Of a DNA stretch of 64,000 nt, positions 23,201-34,164 are shown one piece after another. The position numbers were made by a program, and so were the translations under genes. Position 1 is the first letter of the stretch. Each line of letters starts with the position of its first letter. The DNA lies in the NCBI GenBank assembly GCA_948567375.1, contig OX419760.1, positions 50,468,001 to 50,532,000 of the forward strand. Reading direction: 5' to 3'. Under the pieces are notes generated by a model. It ran no database searches. It had not been told where the DNA came from and worked only from the letters and a program-made list of their open reading frames with translations. Source of the stretch: Lunularia cruciata (Eukaryota; Streptophyta; Marchantiopsida; Lunulariales; Lunulariaceae).

Positions 23201-24034
23201 GAACTGTTTCCCTGTTTTAGTTCATACTAGAAACAAGGTATGAGATATTAGCCGAACTGGTATTGTAGCTTCGAGATAGGAACACGACATGGCCTCTGCT
23301 GTGCAGATCGAAGCCCTTCCAAGTTTAAGTCGCAAAGATGTCCCAGCAAAACTCAAGTCGGGTCTATGCTGTTACTAGTACCGTAAAAATTTGTCTTTAC
23401 TAGGACTCAGGTTAATGATCCTTCGGACTGGCAGAAAGGTTGTTGTCGTCGTGTTCCAGAGCGTGTAGTGACCTCGTCACATGACTGTTCCCGTTAGAAG
23501 TTCCTGACTTCCTCTTTGCTGTACGTTGATACGCCAGCCTAAAACATGAGCCCTTCACACTTTCCATGGCAAACTCCGGTCCCGATACCAACGGTTCCCA
23601 GTTCTTCATAACCACCGTGAGCACACCAAACTTGGACAACAAGCATTCAGTTTTTGGTCGCGTCGTTCGAGGCCAAGAGGTAGTGCGGGTAAGTATTTAT
23701 CTCTACTCAGTTTCCTTGTATTCCATGGGCTGAAAATATAGTGTGGGGAAGTTCGTTTCTTTCATTATCTGCTCAAGTAGGTCTCTAGCAAATGGTCTAA
23801 CTGCATTTGCCATGCATGATTTTGAGTATGTCTCTAGAAAACTTTGCACTGCGAGTGACGATTCACAGCTTATCATGTACCCACAACAGTATGTCAAGCT
23901 TGCAATGAAGTTGACAAAGATTGCAATCTGCTACACTTCTTTTGCAGGAAATTGAGGATACACCAACAGACTCTAATGATCGACCATTAACACCAGTTAC
24001 GATTTACAATGTAGCGATAAGGGATTCAGTCTAG
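5738..24034 (+). CDS. CYP21-4: Membrane-anchored cyclophilin-type peptidyl-prolyl isomerase (CYP21-4-like)
   Basis: This is a peptidyl-prolyl cis-trans isomerase with an N-terminal membrane anchor; CYP21-4 proteins of angiosperms are Golgi type II membrane proteins. Well-supported exons: 5738-5889, 7094-7144, 7433-7518, 23042-23179, 23538-23688 and 23948-24034. Two short linking exons, 6097-6109 (13 nt) and 6272-6307 (36 nt), restore phase and are less certain. The joined product is 237 residues. Residues 1-21 are basic ([10 protein letters not shown], then KKKK), followed by one hydrophobic segment at about 24-45 ([16 protein letters not shown]) and a charged stem to about 83. The isomerase domain runs from MNTTKG to the end, with [14 protein letters not shown] (catalytic Arg), [28 protein letters not shown] and [12 protein letters not shown]. 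The Trp that binds cyclosporin in human cyclophilin A is Asn here (TPNLDNKH). There is no signal peptide cleavage site or ER retrieval signal. The intron after residue 112 is 15,523 nt. CYP21-4 rather than a soluble cyclophilin is assigned from the anchor. Confidence 0.9.
6097..6307 (+). other. Two putative short linking exons of the cyclophilin gene
   Basis: Exon 1 ends with two bases of a codon (5889) and the exon at 7094 begins in phase 0, so one or more exons of total length 3n+1 must lie between. A 13-nt exon (6097-6109, after ttgcag, before gtaaag) and a 36-nt exon (6272-6307, after cttcttag, before gttcac) fit. They add RILDI and then [12 protein letters not shown] to the lumenal stem. 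A 40-nt alternative ending at the cag before gtctac (about 6819) also fits the phase. Splice signals are reasonable but the second donor is weak. Confidence 0.4.
11904..12637 (+). repeat. Tandem duplication, period about 442 bp
   Basis: The segment starting at about 11904 (tttattggatgcatgct) recurs from about 12346 (tttattcgatgcatgct). It continues through a shared Ile/Tyr-poor, T-rich stretch and the gagttctggat block to a shared end near gaacagaaa (about 12172 and 12612). Many point differences show it is not recent. It lies within the larger intron array. Confidence 0.7.
14202..14555 (+). repeat. Tandem duplication of array block b, period about 179 bp
   Basis: The stretch beginning gacaggtttctgcagccac occurs at 14202 and again at 14381. 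Each copy runs through the ccctccctattat and tttgcctgattcctggttcg segments to a ctccagcc end. The two copies are close in sequence, indicating a local and relatively recent duplication inside the array. Confidence 0.75.
16482..17201 (+). repeat. Segmental duplication, copy A (about 720 bp)
   Basis: This starts at the ggcactgtgtgaggcactga block and ends after the dyad at tatatggtcacc. It matches copy B at 18124-18838 almost throughout, at an offset of about 1.64 kb. Between the copies are a (TA)n tract and a stretch rich in tgtttatttcgctgat repeats. Confidence 0.8.
17253..17285. repeat. (TA)n microsatellite
   Basis: About 16 perfect TA repeats directly follow a repeat-array dyad end (gttctcgtg). 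Shorter TA runs sit at the same place in other copies (about 16455-16478, 17187, 18825), so the tract has expanded from a feature of the unit. Confidence 0.9.
18124..18838 (+). repeat. Segmental duplication, copy B (about 715 bp)
   Basis: Second copy of 16482-17201, in the same orientation, beginning ggcactgcgtgaggcactga and ending tatatggtcacc. Differences are mostly single bases plus a few small gaps. It is the largest high-identity pair I noticed in the intron. Confidence 0.8.
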
Positions 24035-24484
24035 GGTTTCCGCAAACAGTGCATGCTCAGCGCGAGCTTCCAGTGTTAATTATACTCGAGTTTCGACTTG
24101 CCAGCTGACACGATCTGTCGTCTGATTTCCTCACTTCACATTTGAAAAGGATGAGTAGATGTGTGCATCAGTGCAGTGAGGGTATATTCCGTCCTGTGGT
24201 GATTTTCGGAACGTTTTTTTTTTCTGTGGATTGGTATTCCCATCACCCAGGCTGCTTTGTACAGTCAGGTTTTAGTAGACCACCTCTAGAAATAGCAGAT
24301 AGTTTACATTGTGTTGTTGGCAACTCATTCTGATTGTTTTAGTGTGCCACAAGCGCTCGCGGAGGAAGAGGATGGTTTGATCATGTATGAGATTTTCAGT
24401 ATGTCAACGCTATTTATGCTCCTAGGCCCCCGTTGTCAATTGACAGATCAATAATAGTAAGCTTGTTGTCTTTGGACAGTACTC

Positions 24485-24490
24485 AATAAA
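24485..24490 (+). terminator. Possible polyadenylation signal of the cyclophilin gene
   Basis: AATAAA lies 450 nt downstream of the cyclophilin stop codon, in an AT-rich stretch. Plant polyadenylation signals are loose, so this is only a candidate for the 3' end. Confidence 0.3.
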
Positions 24491-27400
24491 GTAATCCAAT
24501 ATGTGCATACCTATGATTGATGTAATTACACCTCTATGGAGCCTTAAATATGTGAAGACATAGTTGGCGCACTGCTAGCTTTAAGTACTCTGATGTGATC
24601 TGAGTGTCTCGAAGTCATTGACATCACCAGAAGCCTTGTGAGACCCATCAAACTGTGCCCGCATGCACCACCATCCTACTGCAAGCTCGTTATAAGAAGC
24701 AAATTATTAAAGCGCCGTTGTAAATGGCTTCAACTTCGATGAAATATACGGTCTCTCACCCTGCTGCAATCAAGTTTTAATGTGCCTTAATGGACCTTGA
24801 TCAATATCAGAGAACGGAAGTTCGGAACGAGAATATATTCGAGTGTTCATTTTTCTATTCGATTACCTTTTGCTGCCTGAAACTCGATGCCGGAGGTGAA
24901 AGACTTGAGTGTTGAACCACATAACCTTGGAACGATGCAGCCAAGTTGCTCCATGAACGTTGTGCAGGGAGGAAAGGCAGCGAGCTTAGTAAGCGACCTC
25001 ACATGGAAGTAATGGTTCGAGTTATGAGATGTAAGCTGCAGTTCTGAAACTACCATTCTTGAGCTGTTCCTTAACTAATGTCTTTGTCTGAGAGAGCTCT
25101 TCAAGACCAGTACCCAAAAAAGATAGAAACCCGGTAAGGAGAATAATTAATTCAGCTTCATTTTACATTGAAGGCCGTGATTTGGAAAAGTCCTTCGGAC
25201 GTCATTCATGGCTGGTGCTCTTCTCCAGGCCAATAGCCGCCGCAGTATCCCATGGAGACAACGGTACTTTGAAGAGAGTATTTCGTGGCAATGGCGATGC
25301 TTTTATATGGCAATTGAATGAAACAAGCGGAGCTTTGAGCTTTACCCCATGAGCCCTTTTGTTAGCCCGCTTTCCCCGTGAAGATTGCTCGCACCTTCAA
25401 GATATCTGTCAGGGTAAGTGGAACTGCATTACAGTATGGCTGTCATTGGCCTCTAGTCAACCAATTTGCGTAAGAGCTCGCACATGACTCGTAGACTCGG
25501 CTATTAAACGCGCGAGTACCGGTCAATGCGCAGGTCGCATATGGGGCCTAGAAAACATTGCTTAGAACGTGAGAGAGTTATGGTCAGGGAAATTACGCTT
25601 TCGGCCTACATAATGTGCTTGTCATTGACATGGGGTCAGCCAAGCTCATAAATTGTTTGAATCTTTCCGGTGATTGTCATTGACATGGGAGTCAGCACGC
25701 TAGGCCCCCATAAATTGTATTAAACTTTCTAAAGCAGGAAGGCGCCATAGAGGAGCTGGCACCCGGCATTACTTGGTTTCGTTTTGGAACGATATCTTTT
25801 TTTAAATGCAGGCCGCATTGAAGTCAAATACCAGGTGAAAGCAGAGTCTTGGTCGATGGTGGCTCGGGGGCCATGTGTTTAACGGCAGATTGACTCCATC
25901 ACAGGCGCTTTGACAGACAACTTGGCATTTTCTACTCGCCCAGTGAGTGATCACATTGACCATACTAAACAACATAGGATCTTTTTTGTCCTTTAGTTGT
26001 CTCTTTTGTAGTCTGAAATATCAGGGACTCGTCAAGAAGACAAACGCCTTCAACGACTCCATTGCTGTGGTGTGAACAATCTTGGACAGGCAAGAAGACA
26101 AACGAGGGGATGAACAACATACACAATACTGTTCACCCAGATGGAGGGAAGGCAAGAAAACTAAAGCTCTCCCGGTCCTTGCCATTCATGTACGTTCTCT
26201 GGGCGGTGCCTTTTCCTACTCTCAATGAAAACTCTTAGCTTTTCACCTTGTGCCGTAGTATGGCCGTGCATGAGCTGAAAACGTTGTGAAGCCCTATTCG
26301 TGACGTCGAATCACAAGGAGCGGTAGCCTCACACCCTCGTTCGTAGGAGACAATGTGATTAAATGTATGCACCAGAACGGGTTGTGCACTTGTTTTGTGG
26401 GCCCTCCAGGGATAATACACCACACAGTGAGCCGCTCAAAGCTTGCAGCCAGACTTAGGTGCCACTACTTGCAGCTGCCTGCTTGCCCGAGGTAAATCTT
26501 CCTCAAACAAATACCCCAAAAGAGGTAACTGTCCACCATACTCGTCACCTGTGATTGGATTTATCAAGTCCTTGATTGTCCGAATATTGCACATCCATAT
26601 CTAGCAGTCTGCGGACATACTACTTCCCCTCTATAAACATGCACACTCGTGGATTTGCGGAGTAGTGAACTTTCAACTGCATATTAAGGCCAATCACCTG
26701 GTCACACATGGGCCAAGAATACGCTCGGGAAGAAAGTGAAAAAGCTCACTTACACATTTTCAAAGCTCACATGGTGAGCAAGAAGACTCCTTTAGCCAAA
26801 GATTTTCTATTCCTACCGGGCGACACATGCTGAATTTCTTCGCCCTTCTCCTCGAGATAGTGGCATATGTCAATACATGACAAAATCGAAGACAATGGAA
26901 ACAACTCTTGTGTATTCCCCATGTGATCCTCAGAAAGAGATGCTCTCCCTCTTACTTTTCCCCTCCTCTTCCCTTCCATCCAGTCTGAGTCATCAACCTG
27001 GACCCTGGAAAGCCATCCCCCACGCCCCCGTTTGGAATCTCCACCCTCTAGCCTTTTTCAACATTTCAAGGTCATGACTTCTTCTTTCTCATTTCTGCAT
27101 ATCAACCTCCTTAAGCTTTTCGAAGTACTGACAGAATCTATCGATCTGTTAATATATTGTAGTGAGTGTCCACTCCATAGACCTTAGGAATTGGATGACT
27201 GCCTGACTTCTTCACTATCATCATGAAGTGATTATGCTTATCTGCAAATAATTTTCAAAAAGACCGACAAAATCTACAAAGTGGCAAATGGGTAGGCTTT
27301 GGAGGGTTCTCACACTGATCATGTGCCATTAGGAAAGATTCTGCATACCAGTAGTACTGCAGTCTGGTCCTAAAAGGTCGTGTGGGCGGTTCAGGATTTT

Positions 27401-28317
27401 CAGTCCCGGCGAGCGCGCAGTAATGTAAAATACACTCGAGGAACTGTTGCAATGGATTGGGGTGGAATGGCTTTGAAAACAATTGTTGCATAAACAATTT
27501 ATCCCCTCGTCTTCTTTAAAGTGATCAAGACGACGCCTCGAGAACTTCACAAAGACCGACATACATTCCTACAATGAACTTGTTGAATGAATAGTAGATA
27601 TGAAATAACTGAAAGATACTCGTGTTGAAAGCCTCTCGCCCCAATTTGAACCTTACGAGCTCTCGACTACAGCAACAGTGGTCCAGGAAATGATTGAAAG
27701 ATTCTTACACCAAAACTTGAACAGCTCACAAATTCTGTGGTGTACAGTACTCATATTGATTAGCAGCATATCATACAAACGCGAGCTTTTCCTTAAAAGG
27801 CATGCAACATTCAAGAAGCTTTTATATATTGCTAGCATGTACACGCAAATGAATACCATTCAACTTCGCCTCAACAAATAATCTTGAGAAGCTTAGAAAT
27901 CGCTTCAGACAAATAATCTCCCCCGAGATTCTTCTAAAATTTGTTTTTATTGAAGCGTTTGTCTCACCACATAGTCCAATAAGGAGGCTTCGTCGTTACT
28001 AGTATTTTACTGTACACAATGCTGGAACGGATCATGAACTAGATTATGGACAAAGTCATCAAAACTTTCTGGACAAAGTTCTTCTTTGGCGTAAACTTTG
28101 TCTATAGTCAAACCAATGCTTCCCATCAAGATGCACTGTACGACCCCATGCTCAGATCGTCGAAAATCCAATCTGACAGACAAATTGCTCCTAGCATTAT
28201 CATGTCTAGCCCGAATCTGAGCATGCAAAATCCTTGAATATCATCAACATATCATAACAGAATCATGCAATCGTATCATCACACCACCACCCACATTAGA
28301 TGGAAGGCTTCTCGCCG

Positions 28318-28327
<10 letters not shown>
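24491..28327. other. Intergenic, no recognisable gene
   Basis: The remaining 3.8 kb shows short ORFs on both strands with no family motif, biased composition or linked splice structure. The only structure I noticed is a short direct repeat near 25.62-25.73 kb. I found no tRNA-like or transposon-end features by eye. Confidence 0.5.
25619..25735 (+). repeat. Short imperfect direct repeat, period about 57 bp
   Basis: ttgtcattgacatggg occurs at 25619 and 25675. Each copy is followed by gtcag, a variable stretch, then cataaattgt and a tt-rich end (gaatcttt or aaacttt). Two diverged copies. Confidence 0.65.

Positions 28328-28369
<42 letters not shown>
28328..28369. repeat. (GA)n microsatellite
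   Basis: About 20 GA repeats. Such tracts often lie near plant gene starts, but no gene is recognisable beside this one. Confidence 0.95.
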
Positions 28370-28372
<3 letters not shown>

Positions 28373-30601
28373 CATATCAAATGACCTGAAGATGATCATT
28401 CTGCTCAAATGACATGAAATAAAATAACCTGCCTGCCTTTTGACCCGAACCAACCAAGCAACAACACAACCTAAAAACAGATTTTGACCATATTTTCCTT
28501 CCCCACAAGCCAGCCACTGGCGAGTTCGTCAGTTGGTCAGGTGCAGGTAGGAGAACAGAAAAGAAGAAGATAAAATGAAAAGGGGACAGAGCGAGCTCGA
28601 GCTCGAGAGGGGGTTGAGAGAGCGAGAGCCTTTCCCCAAATATCAACCCACAATGAGTGAGTTGCTATATTAAGGAGGCTCCTCGTCCGTGTAGTAGTCA
28701 ACCGGGAGGAGGAGGAGGAGGCCATGAGGAAGAGCTGAGGTGAATAATATAAAAGAGAAAAGAGCTAATGTCCCAATAAAGCGAGACAAAGGTGCATGTT
28801 ACCTCTCTTGGACAACAGTTTAGCGAATAAATGAAGGGGAAGTCGTTCATCGCCCCCATCTTGGTTCCCTTGTGATGGTTTCTTCAAATTGTCTGCACAC
28901 GAAATGGATTTATGGGCACGTGAAAATTTTGTTAGTTCACCATCTTCCTCGTCCTCTTGGAATCTTGTCTATACCTTAGTTGAACTGCGCCCACTTCCTT
29001 CATTACCTGGTTGACAAACGCCTTCTACTTTGCTTTGTATACAGCTGGTATATTCTACTGTATGCGTCTCTATCTATCTATACCGTCTAATTTTGGACCA
29101 GATATTTAATATTTTTAATTTTCTTTTGCTTTTCGAACTTCGTTCAACTGTTTTGTGAATTTCTTTCTAAATCTGGACCATAATGGCTCGTTTCGACATA
29201 GTTACTGCATGTGGGGTTGGCCAATGGGTTGGGGTATGGGCTCACGATATTTTCGGTTTTCATTTTATTTATGGTATTAGGTACATTCAATGTCTCTTGG
29301 TTGTTTTATATATTTATACGCTGTCCTCTACTTTCAAGTATTTGTCTTTAAAGTAGAGCTAAAGCTCATGTATAATTCTCTGCTAAGCTTTCAAGAACTT
29401 TGAATACCATGTCGGCTCTTTACGTCTACCAATCTCTGGCTACAGACTCGTTTATACTCCTCCTGCCAATCACCTTTTAAGGAATGCAAATCACCCCTTA
29501 AGCATTGATTTGATGCTCTACTCATATATACGGAATAGAACTAATCACTTCAAACTTGTGTTGATGCTCTACAGCAAATACACCCCATGTGCTATATATG
29601 AACACTACGGACTGGCCAAATGATCCCATATACCCGGAGGTATTTTACAATCAAAAGTTCTGTAAAGTACTGCATATGAAAAGTTAGACCGGAACCATCT
29701 TAATGACTTGGTCTAGAGAAATAAAATTGAATTGTAGAACCATCATGCATGAATCAATCAAGTAATGTTTATAGAGAATCCAATAAGCTAAGTGTAATAC
29801 TTAGTGACTATCTCATCGAAGCAATGGTTGAGCTCAAGTAGGACCTATTTGGTTTACAAATTATGCACAAAAGCAATAACTATGAAAAAGGAGAAAAAAA
29901 TTATCTAGTAAAGATATGTACCATATCTTTACATGATATACATATTCACATGATAAAGATATATACATTTACATTATATATCTTTATCTTTAAATTTCAT
30001 ACTATGAAATAAAGAGTGGGGCAAATAGTGCTCCAATTTGCATACGGTGATAGAGACTAAACATGCTATAATGCTTGACTAAATCATTTCTTCTTCTTCT
30101 TAATTTTATTGTCTTAGATGGGAGTTTTTAGCAATTTAAAACTGTAGAGATAATTGTATGTAATATTGACGATTAATTATGAGGAAGTATTCAATAAGAC
30201 ATTTAACAAATTTTGAAATAGATAAATATCACCACTTTCAAATATATTTTGAGTTACTATGCAACCAAACCGCATTAATAATCAATAGAAGAAAAAATAG
30301 AATTAAGTCAGTTTATACTTTATCACCTGCGCACTTTACTATCACTCCAAATCTGTAGAATAATTAAACTAAACCTATCTTGTCAATTTATATGTTATTA
30401 ATTGAAACTTCAAGATAGTTTATTCAATCTATTGGTATAGTTTCATGACTGTTGGAATACTTTGCTTCCTCTTCTATCCCTCCCACATGTCTTTTTGAAT
30501 AAAAATAAATTCACTTTGTAACCTAAATAAGCAAGATGCGAGTCAATACTTTAAACCTTTTATCTGTTGATAAATTTTTTGTTATAGATTTTAGATTTAT
30601 A

Positions 30602-30644
30602 ATATATATATATATTATAAAATAATATATATATATATATATAT
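30602..30644. repeat. Interrupted (TA)n microsatellite
   Basis: Two TA runs are separated by ttataaaata. It is surrounded by AT-rich sequence without coding features. Confidence 0.9.
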
Positions 30645-31319
30645 TGTTTTAATTATTATTATTTTAATTATAAATTTTGATGATTTATGAGTTTTTACCA
30701 ATTGGTTCTTGAGAATACATTTTTCAATAACAAGAAACCAGCTAACAAAGAGAACAGAACATATTATTAATTTTTTCCATTTAAATGCATGGATTTCAAA
30801 CCTTGAAGGTCTTTGAAAGTAATTGCATTTTATAGCATCAATAAAATCTAATTTTTTTTAAATAATTAAAAAATATTCCAACTTAATTCAAAACCTAAAA
30901 ATACATATGAATTTAAAAAATAAAATTAATCATAAGTTGAAATGAAATGGAATTAGGTATATCTTGTTAAAAAAAATTTAATAATGAATTTTTTGCAAAG
31001 AAAGCATTAAACAAGTTTAGAAGGATAGCATATTAAACTATAACATTGTCAACTTCATGGAAAAATTTTAGTACTCAATTGAAAAAAAGTTTAAAAGTTG
31101 ATGAAGTTGAATTTCATGTTTATTATGTTAAATTGTTTTTAAGAATTGTTACTATGGAAATTTTAAATAAATATTAACAAGGAAGGCAATATTGACATAA
31201 ATCCAAAGATGTGCATGTTTTATGTAGTAGATGATATATAGGATTCACATAAACATGAGGTCAATCCATGGCGCTTCTTTCTCCATGGTTCTATTTCTTT
31301 TAGCTTTTTTGGTCATAGT

Positions 31320-31563
31320 CTTCAATTGTACGAATGAGATGAACTTCCACTTACGAGTAGAGAAGATGTAATTTTTTAATTTATCCTTTATTTAATAATA
31401 TAATTATAATAACAACAGAATAATCAGCATATCTACTCTTATAATCTTCAATTGTACGTATGAGATGAAGTCCCACTTACAAATAGAGAAGATGCAATTT
31501 TTTATTTTCTTGGTTATTTAATAATATAATTATAATTAAAAAACTAACATATCTACTCTTATA
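31320..31563 (+). repeat. Tandem duplication, period about 120-126 bp
   Basis: The segment from cttcaattgtacg (31320 and 31446) to atctactcttata is present twice in direct tandem, with a few substitutions and small gaps. It lies within the AT-rich block and has no coding content. Confidence 0.85.
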
Positions 31564-32152
31564 AAATATTTCTAAAAATATAAATATAATAGAATCTTTC
31601 TATTTACAAACTCTTTTAATATTTGAAGGTGTGGATATGAGGCTAAAGTTTCTAGGTTTAACTCTTGTGCCCAAAGTCTTATCCATGTGGTTGAAGAGAA
31701 TCTTATCTGTTACTGTATACTTCATGTTTTCAATCTCAAAGCTATTTGTGTCGATCCCTTGAGTCATAAGATCTAGAAGTTGGTTAAAATTAAGAACTAA
31801 ATTATTTTAAATTCAGGTTGGAGGGAAGGTTCATGTAATGCTTATACAAACCAAACCCACTGAAAATTAACAAGTGGTATGATTTTTTATTTAAAAAAAT
31901 CAACTTCTAATGATCCATCCTTTAGAATTAATTTTAAGGTTATAACATAAATTGGAGAGATAAAGCTAGGTACTATGAAGTTCTTTACAAGATTTATTGT
32001 CAAAATTTACGTCTGATACCAAAATAACTCAAGTATCATTATATGACTGTTTTAAGCAGACTTGATCATATTCAAGGGAGACTAATATAACAAGGAACCA
32101 TACCTTCTTTTACTTATAGAAGGAAAAAGTCACTGAGTGGGTTATTTAAGTA

Positions 32153-34162
32153 CAGTATACACTCGCTTAAGTCTGCACTCATTTAAGTCCGCATCCCGCT
32201 TAGTTTCACGCTTCCACAAAAAAATTTCCCAATCAATATCTTGCAAAATTTACTGTCATTGAAAGTCAAATAGTGTCATTTGACGACAATTGTCCATTCT
32301 CTCACGGGCAATTGCAGACCGACCATTTTGTAGAATACTACGGAGGGTAAATAGAGCTCCCTTGGCCTGATTGACCTGATCCAATGACAGGTAGTTGGAA
32401 GATTTCAGCTCACCCATATTAACATCAAGGTTGATAACACTTTCTAGCAATTTAAGACTTACATCATGCTGATAGACTTCATCTTGGGTCGGAGCAGTTT
32501 TGAGCTCATCCTTTTCAGATTCAATGGCAGGCTCCTGTAAAAGCACAACACTCATTGCTTGATCAATTTCTTCAAGAAGAGAGTTTGTGAATAGAGCACA
32601 ATTGTCACTATCATCATTCAAACACTGTTCAACCTCACCCCAAATATTGAGGCAGTTGGCACCATTCAAGATGTTCTAGTTGCTCAACATACGAGAGATT
32701 TCTTCAACTGTTTCATCATTGTTACTACCAAACTCAACACTATCTCAAAAGCTGGAAATGATATTTGCTTTTTTTAAGCAGTTTTTTAGCCTCTTTGCTG
32801 TGATCTCATTTCATGCAACATTCATTATATTTGCAGAATCCAAAAAATGTGGAGGATGTTCGTAAAAAACGCATGTAGTGCCTCATTTCAATTTTGAAGC
32901 TGCCAATGTCAGTTGATCCTTCAAGCTCTAAGGATTATCATGGGTAGGCAATGAAAGCCTTGAGAAATCAATATTTTTACCGCTTTTTAAGTGCTGCAAT
33001 GATGCCCATATCCATTGGTTGCTTCTATGAAGTAACGTTGGGTGGGAAGAATGCAACATGGATGCCATTCCGTTCAAATGTTGTTGAGTGACCAGGAGCA
33101 TTGTCAAGGATCAAAAGAAATTTATGGGCGGTATGTCTTTGAATGTAGTGCTCAAACAACTCATCAAACCACTTGTTGAATGTCAGAACATCAATCCAAG
33201 CATTCTTCTGTTGAAGATACAAGATTGTCCAAGTGTTTCCTAAGATACATGCGGGCTCCTTTGCTTTTCCAATCATGGTGATAGGGACGTGCTCAATTCC
33301 AATGGCATTGCAACAAACAATAAGTGTCACTCTGTCCTTTGCTTGTTTCTTTCCATTGACATTAGAGAAATCCTTATTTGGCATCAGAATGTATAACGTG
33401 GAATGTCGAAAGAACAACCTCATTTTGTCCTTGTTGTAAATGCATGCTGGGTCATATTGATCAATCATGGCACATAATTCTTCCAATGCTTTAGGGTTTC
33501 AAGATTGCTCTTATCAACTTCACCACCTTCCTCCAAACAAATGGATGCCGATTAAACCTTACCAATGCCAGAATCTTGTGAACCATCCCCACGAAGACTC
33601 AAACTTATCCTTGAAAATCTCCATTACGTCAACAATCTATTTTGCTTTGTGGTAGATGATACTTGGCGGCAAAGCTAGTGAAATCTGACGTGCCACATCA
33701 ATCCATTCAAAAAAAGTTTCTCATGGTTAGGAAACATTGCTTGGGATGCATGTAATGTCAACTCTTGAGTGGCTTGATCGACTTTTTGTGCTCGTTCACA
33801 AATCTCATCTTTCTTCGACTTTTGAATGAATTTCTCATCAATACCATACTGCCAAGCAATGCTTTGCATTGACTATGATTTTGATTTCTCCAATAAGTGA
33901 TAATCTCCATTCTTTGACAATCATTCAGGCATTGACCCTCGCCTTTGGGTTTTGCTACACGTTGGGTACTCATATTTCCAAATAAGCTTGCATGTCCTAG
34001 TAATGGAAGATGACACAATTTTGGATGACAAATAGATTGTAAAAATTGCACAACTATGCTTTTCTTGAATTTGACATGTTTTATTGGGTTACCACTGCCT
34101 CATGGGCTAAGTCCGCATCAAACTTTCCAGACCATAATGCGGACTTAAGCAAGTGTATACTG
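32153..34162 (-). mobile_element. pogo/Tigger-like DNA transposon, 2,010 bp, inactive
   Basis: Terminal inverted repeats of 25 bp (32153-32177 and 34138-34162) begin CAGTATACACT and continue (C/T)GCTTAAGTC(T/C)GCA, matching at 23 of 25 positions. The element is flanked by TA on both sides (32151-32152, 34163-34164), the target-site duplication of the Tc1/mariner-pogo group. Inside is a minus-strand transposase of the CENP-B/pogo type, disrupted by frameshifts and a stop. A second aagtccgcatc lies inside each end (about 32188 and 34110), so subterminal repeats are present. Ends and TA sites are fully preserved, so it could have been moved by a transposase supplied elsewhere. TIR identity suggests a moderate age. 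Confidence 0.93.
32256..34051 (-). pseudogene. Broken pogo/Tigger-like (CENP-B type) transposase
   Basis: Reading leftward from 34051, an N-terminal DNA-binding region (CQRMEIITYWRNQ) passes into WQYGIDEKFIQKSKK only by changing frame near 33.87 kb. Next is the linker with MFPNHEKLF. The DDE domain at 33486-33025 has NKDKMRLFFRH (first Asp), VTLIVCCNAIG, GKAKEPACI, LLILDNAPGH (second Asp) and FFPPNVTS. A TAG then interrupts the frame directly before QPMDMGIIAALKKR, which carries the third Asp. An acidic C-terminal part lies at 32669-32256. At least one frameshift and one stop make it non-functional. The family match (DDE_1 superfamily) rests on the LDNAPGH and QPMD motifs. Confidence 0.9.
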
Positions 34163-34164
34163 TA

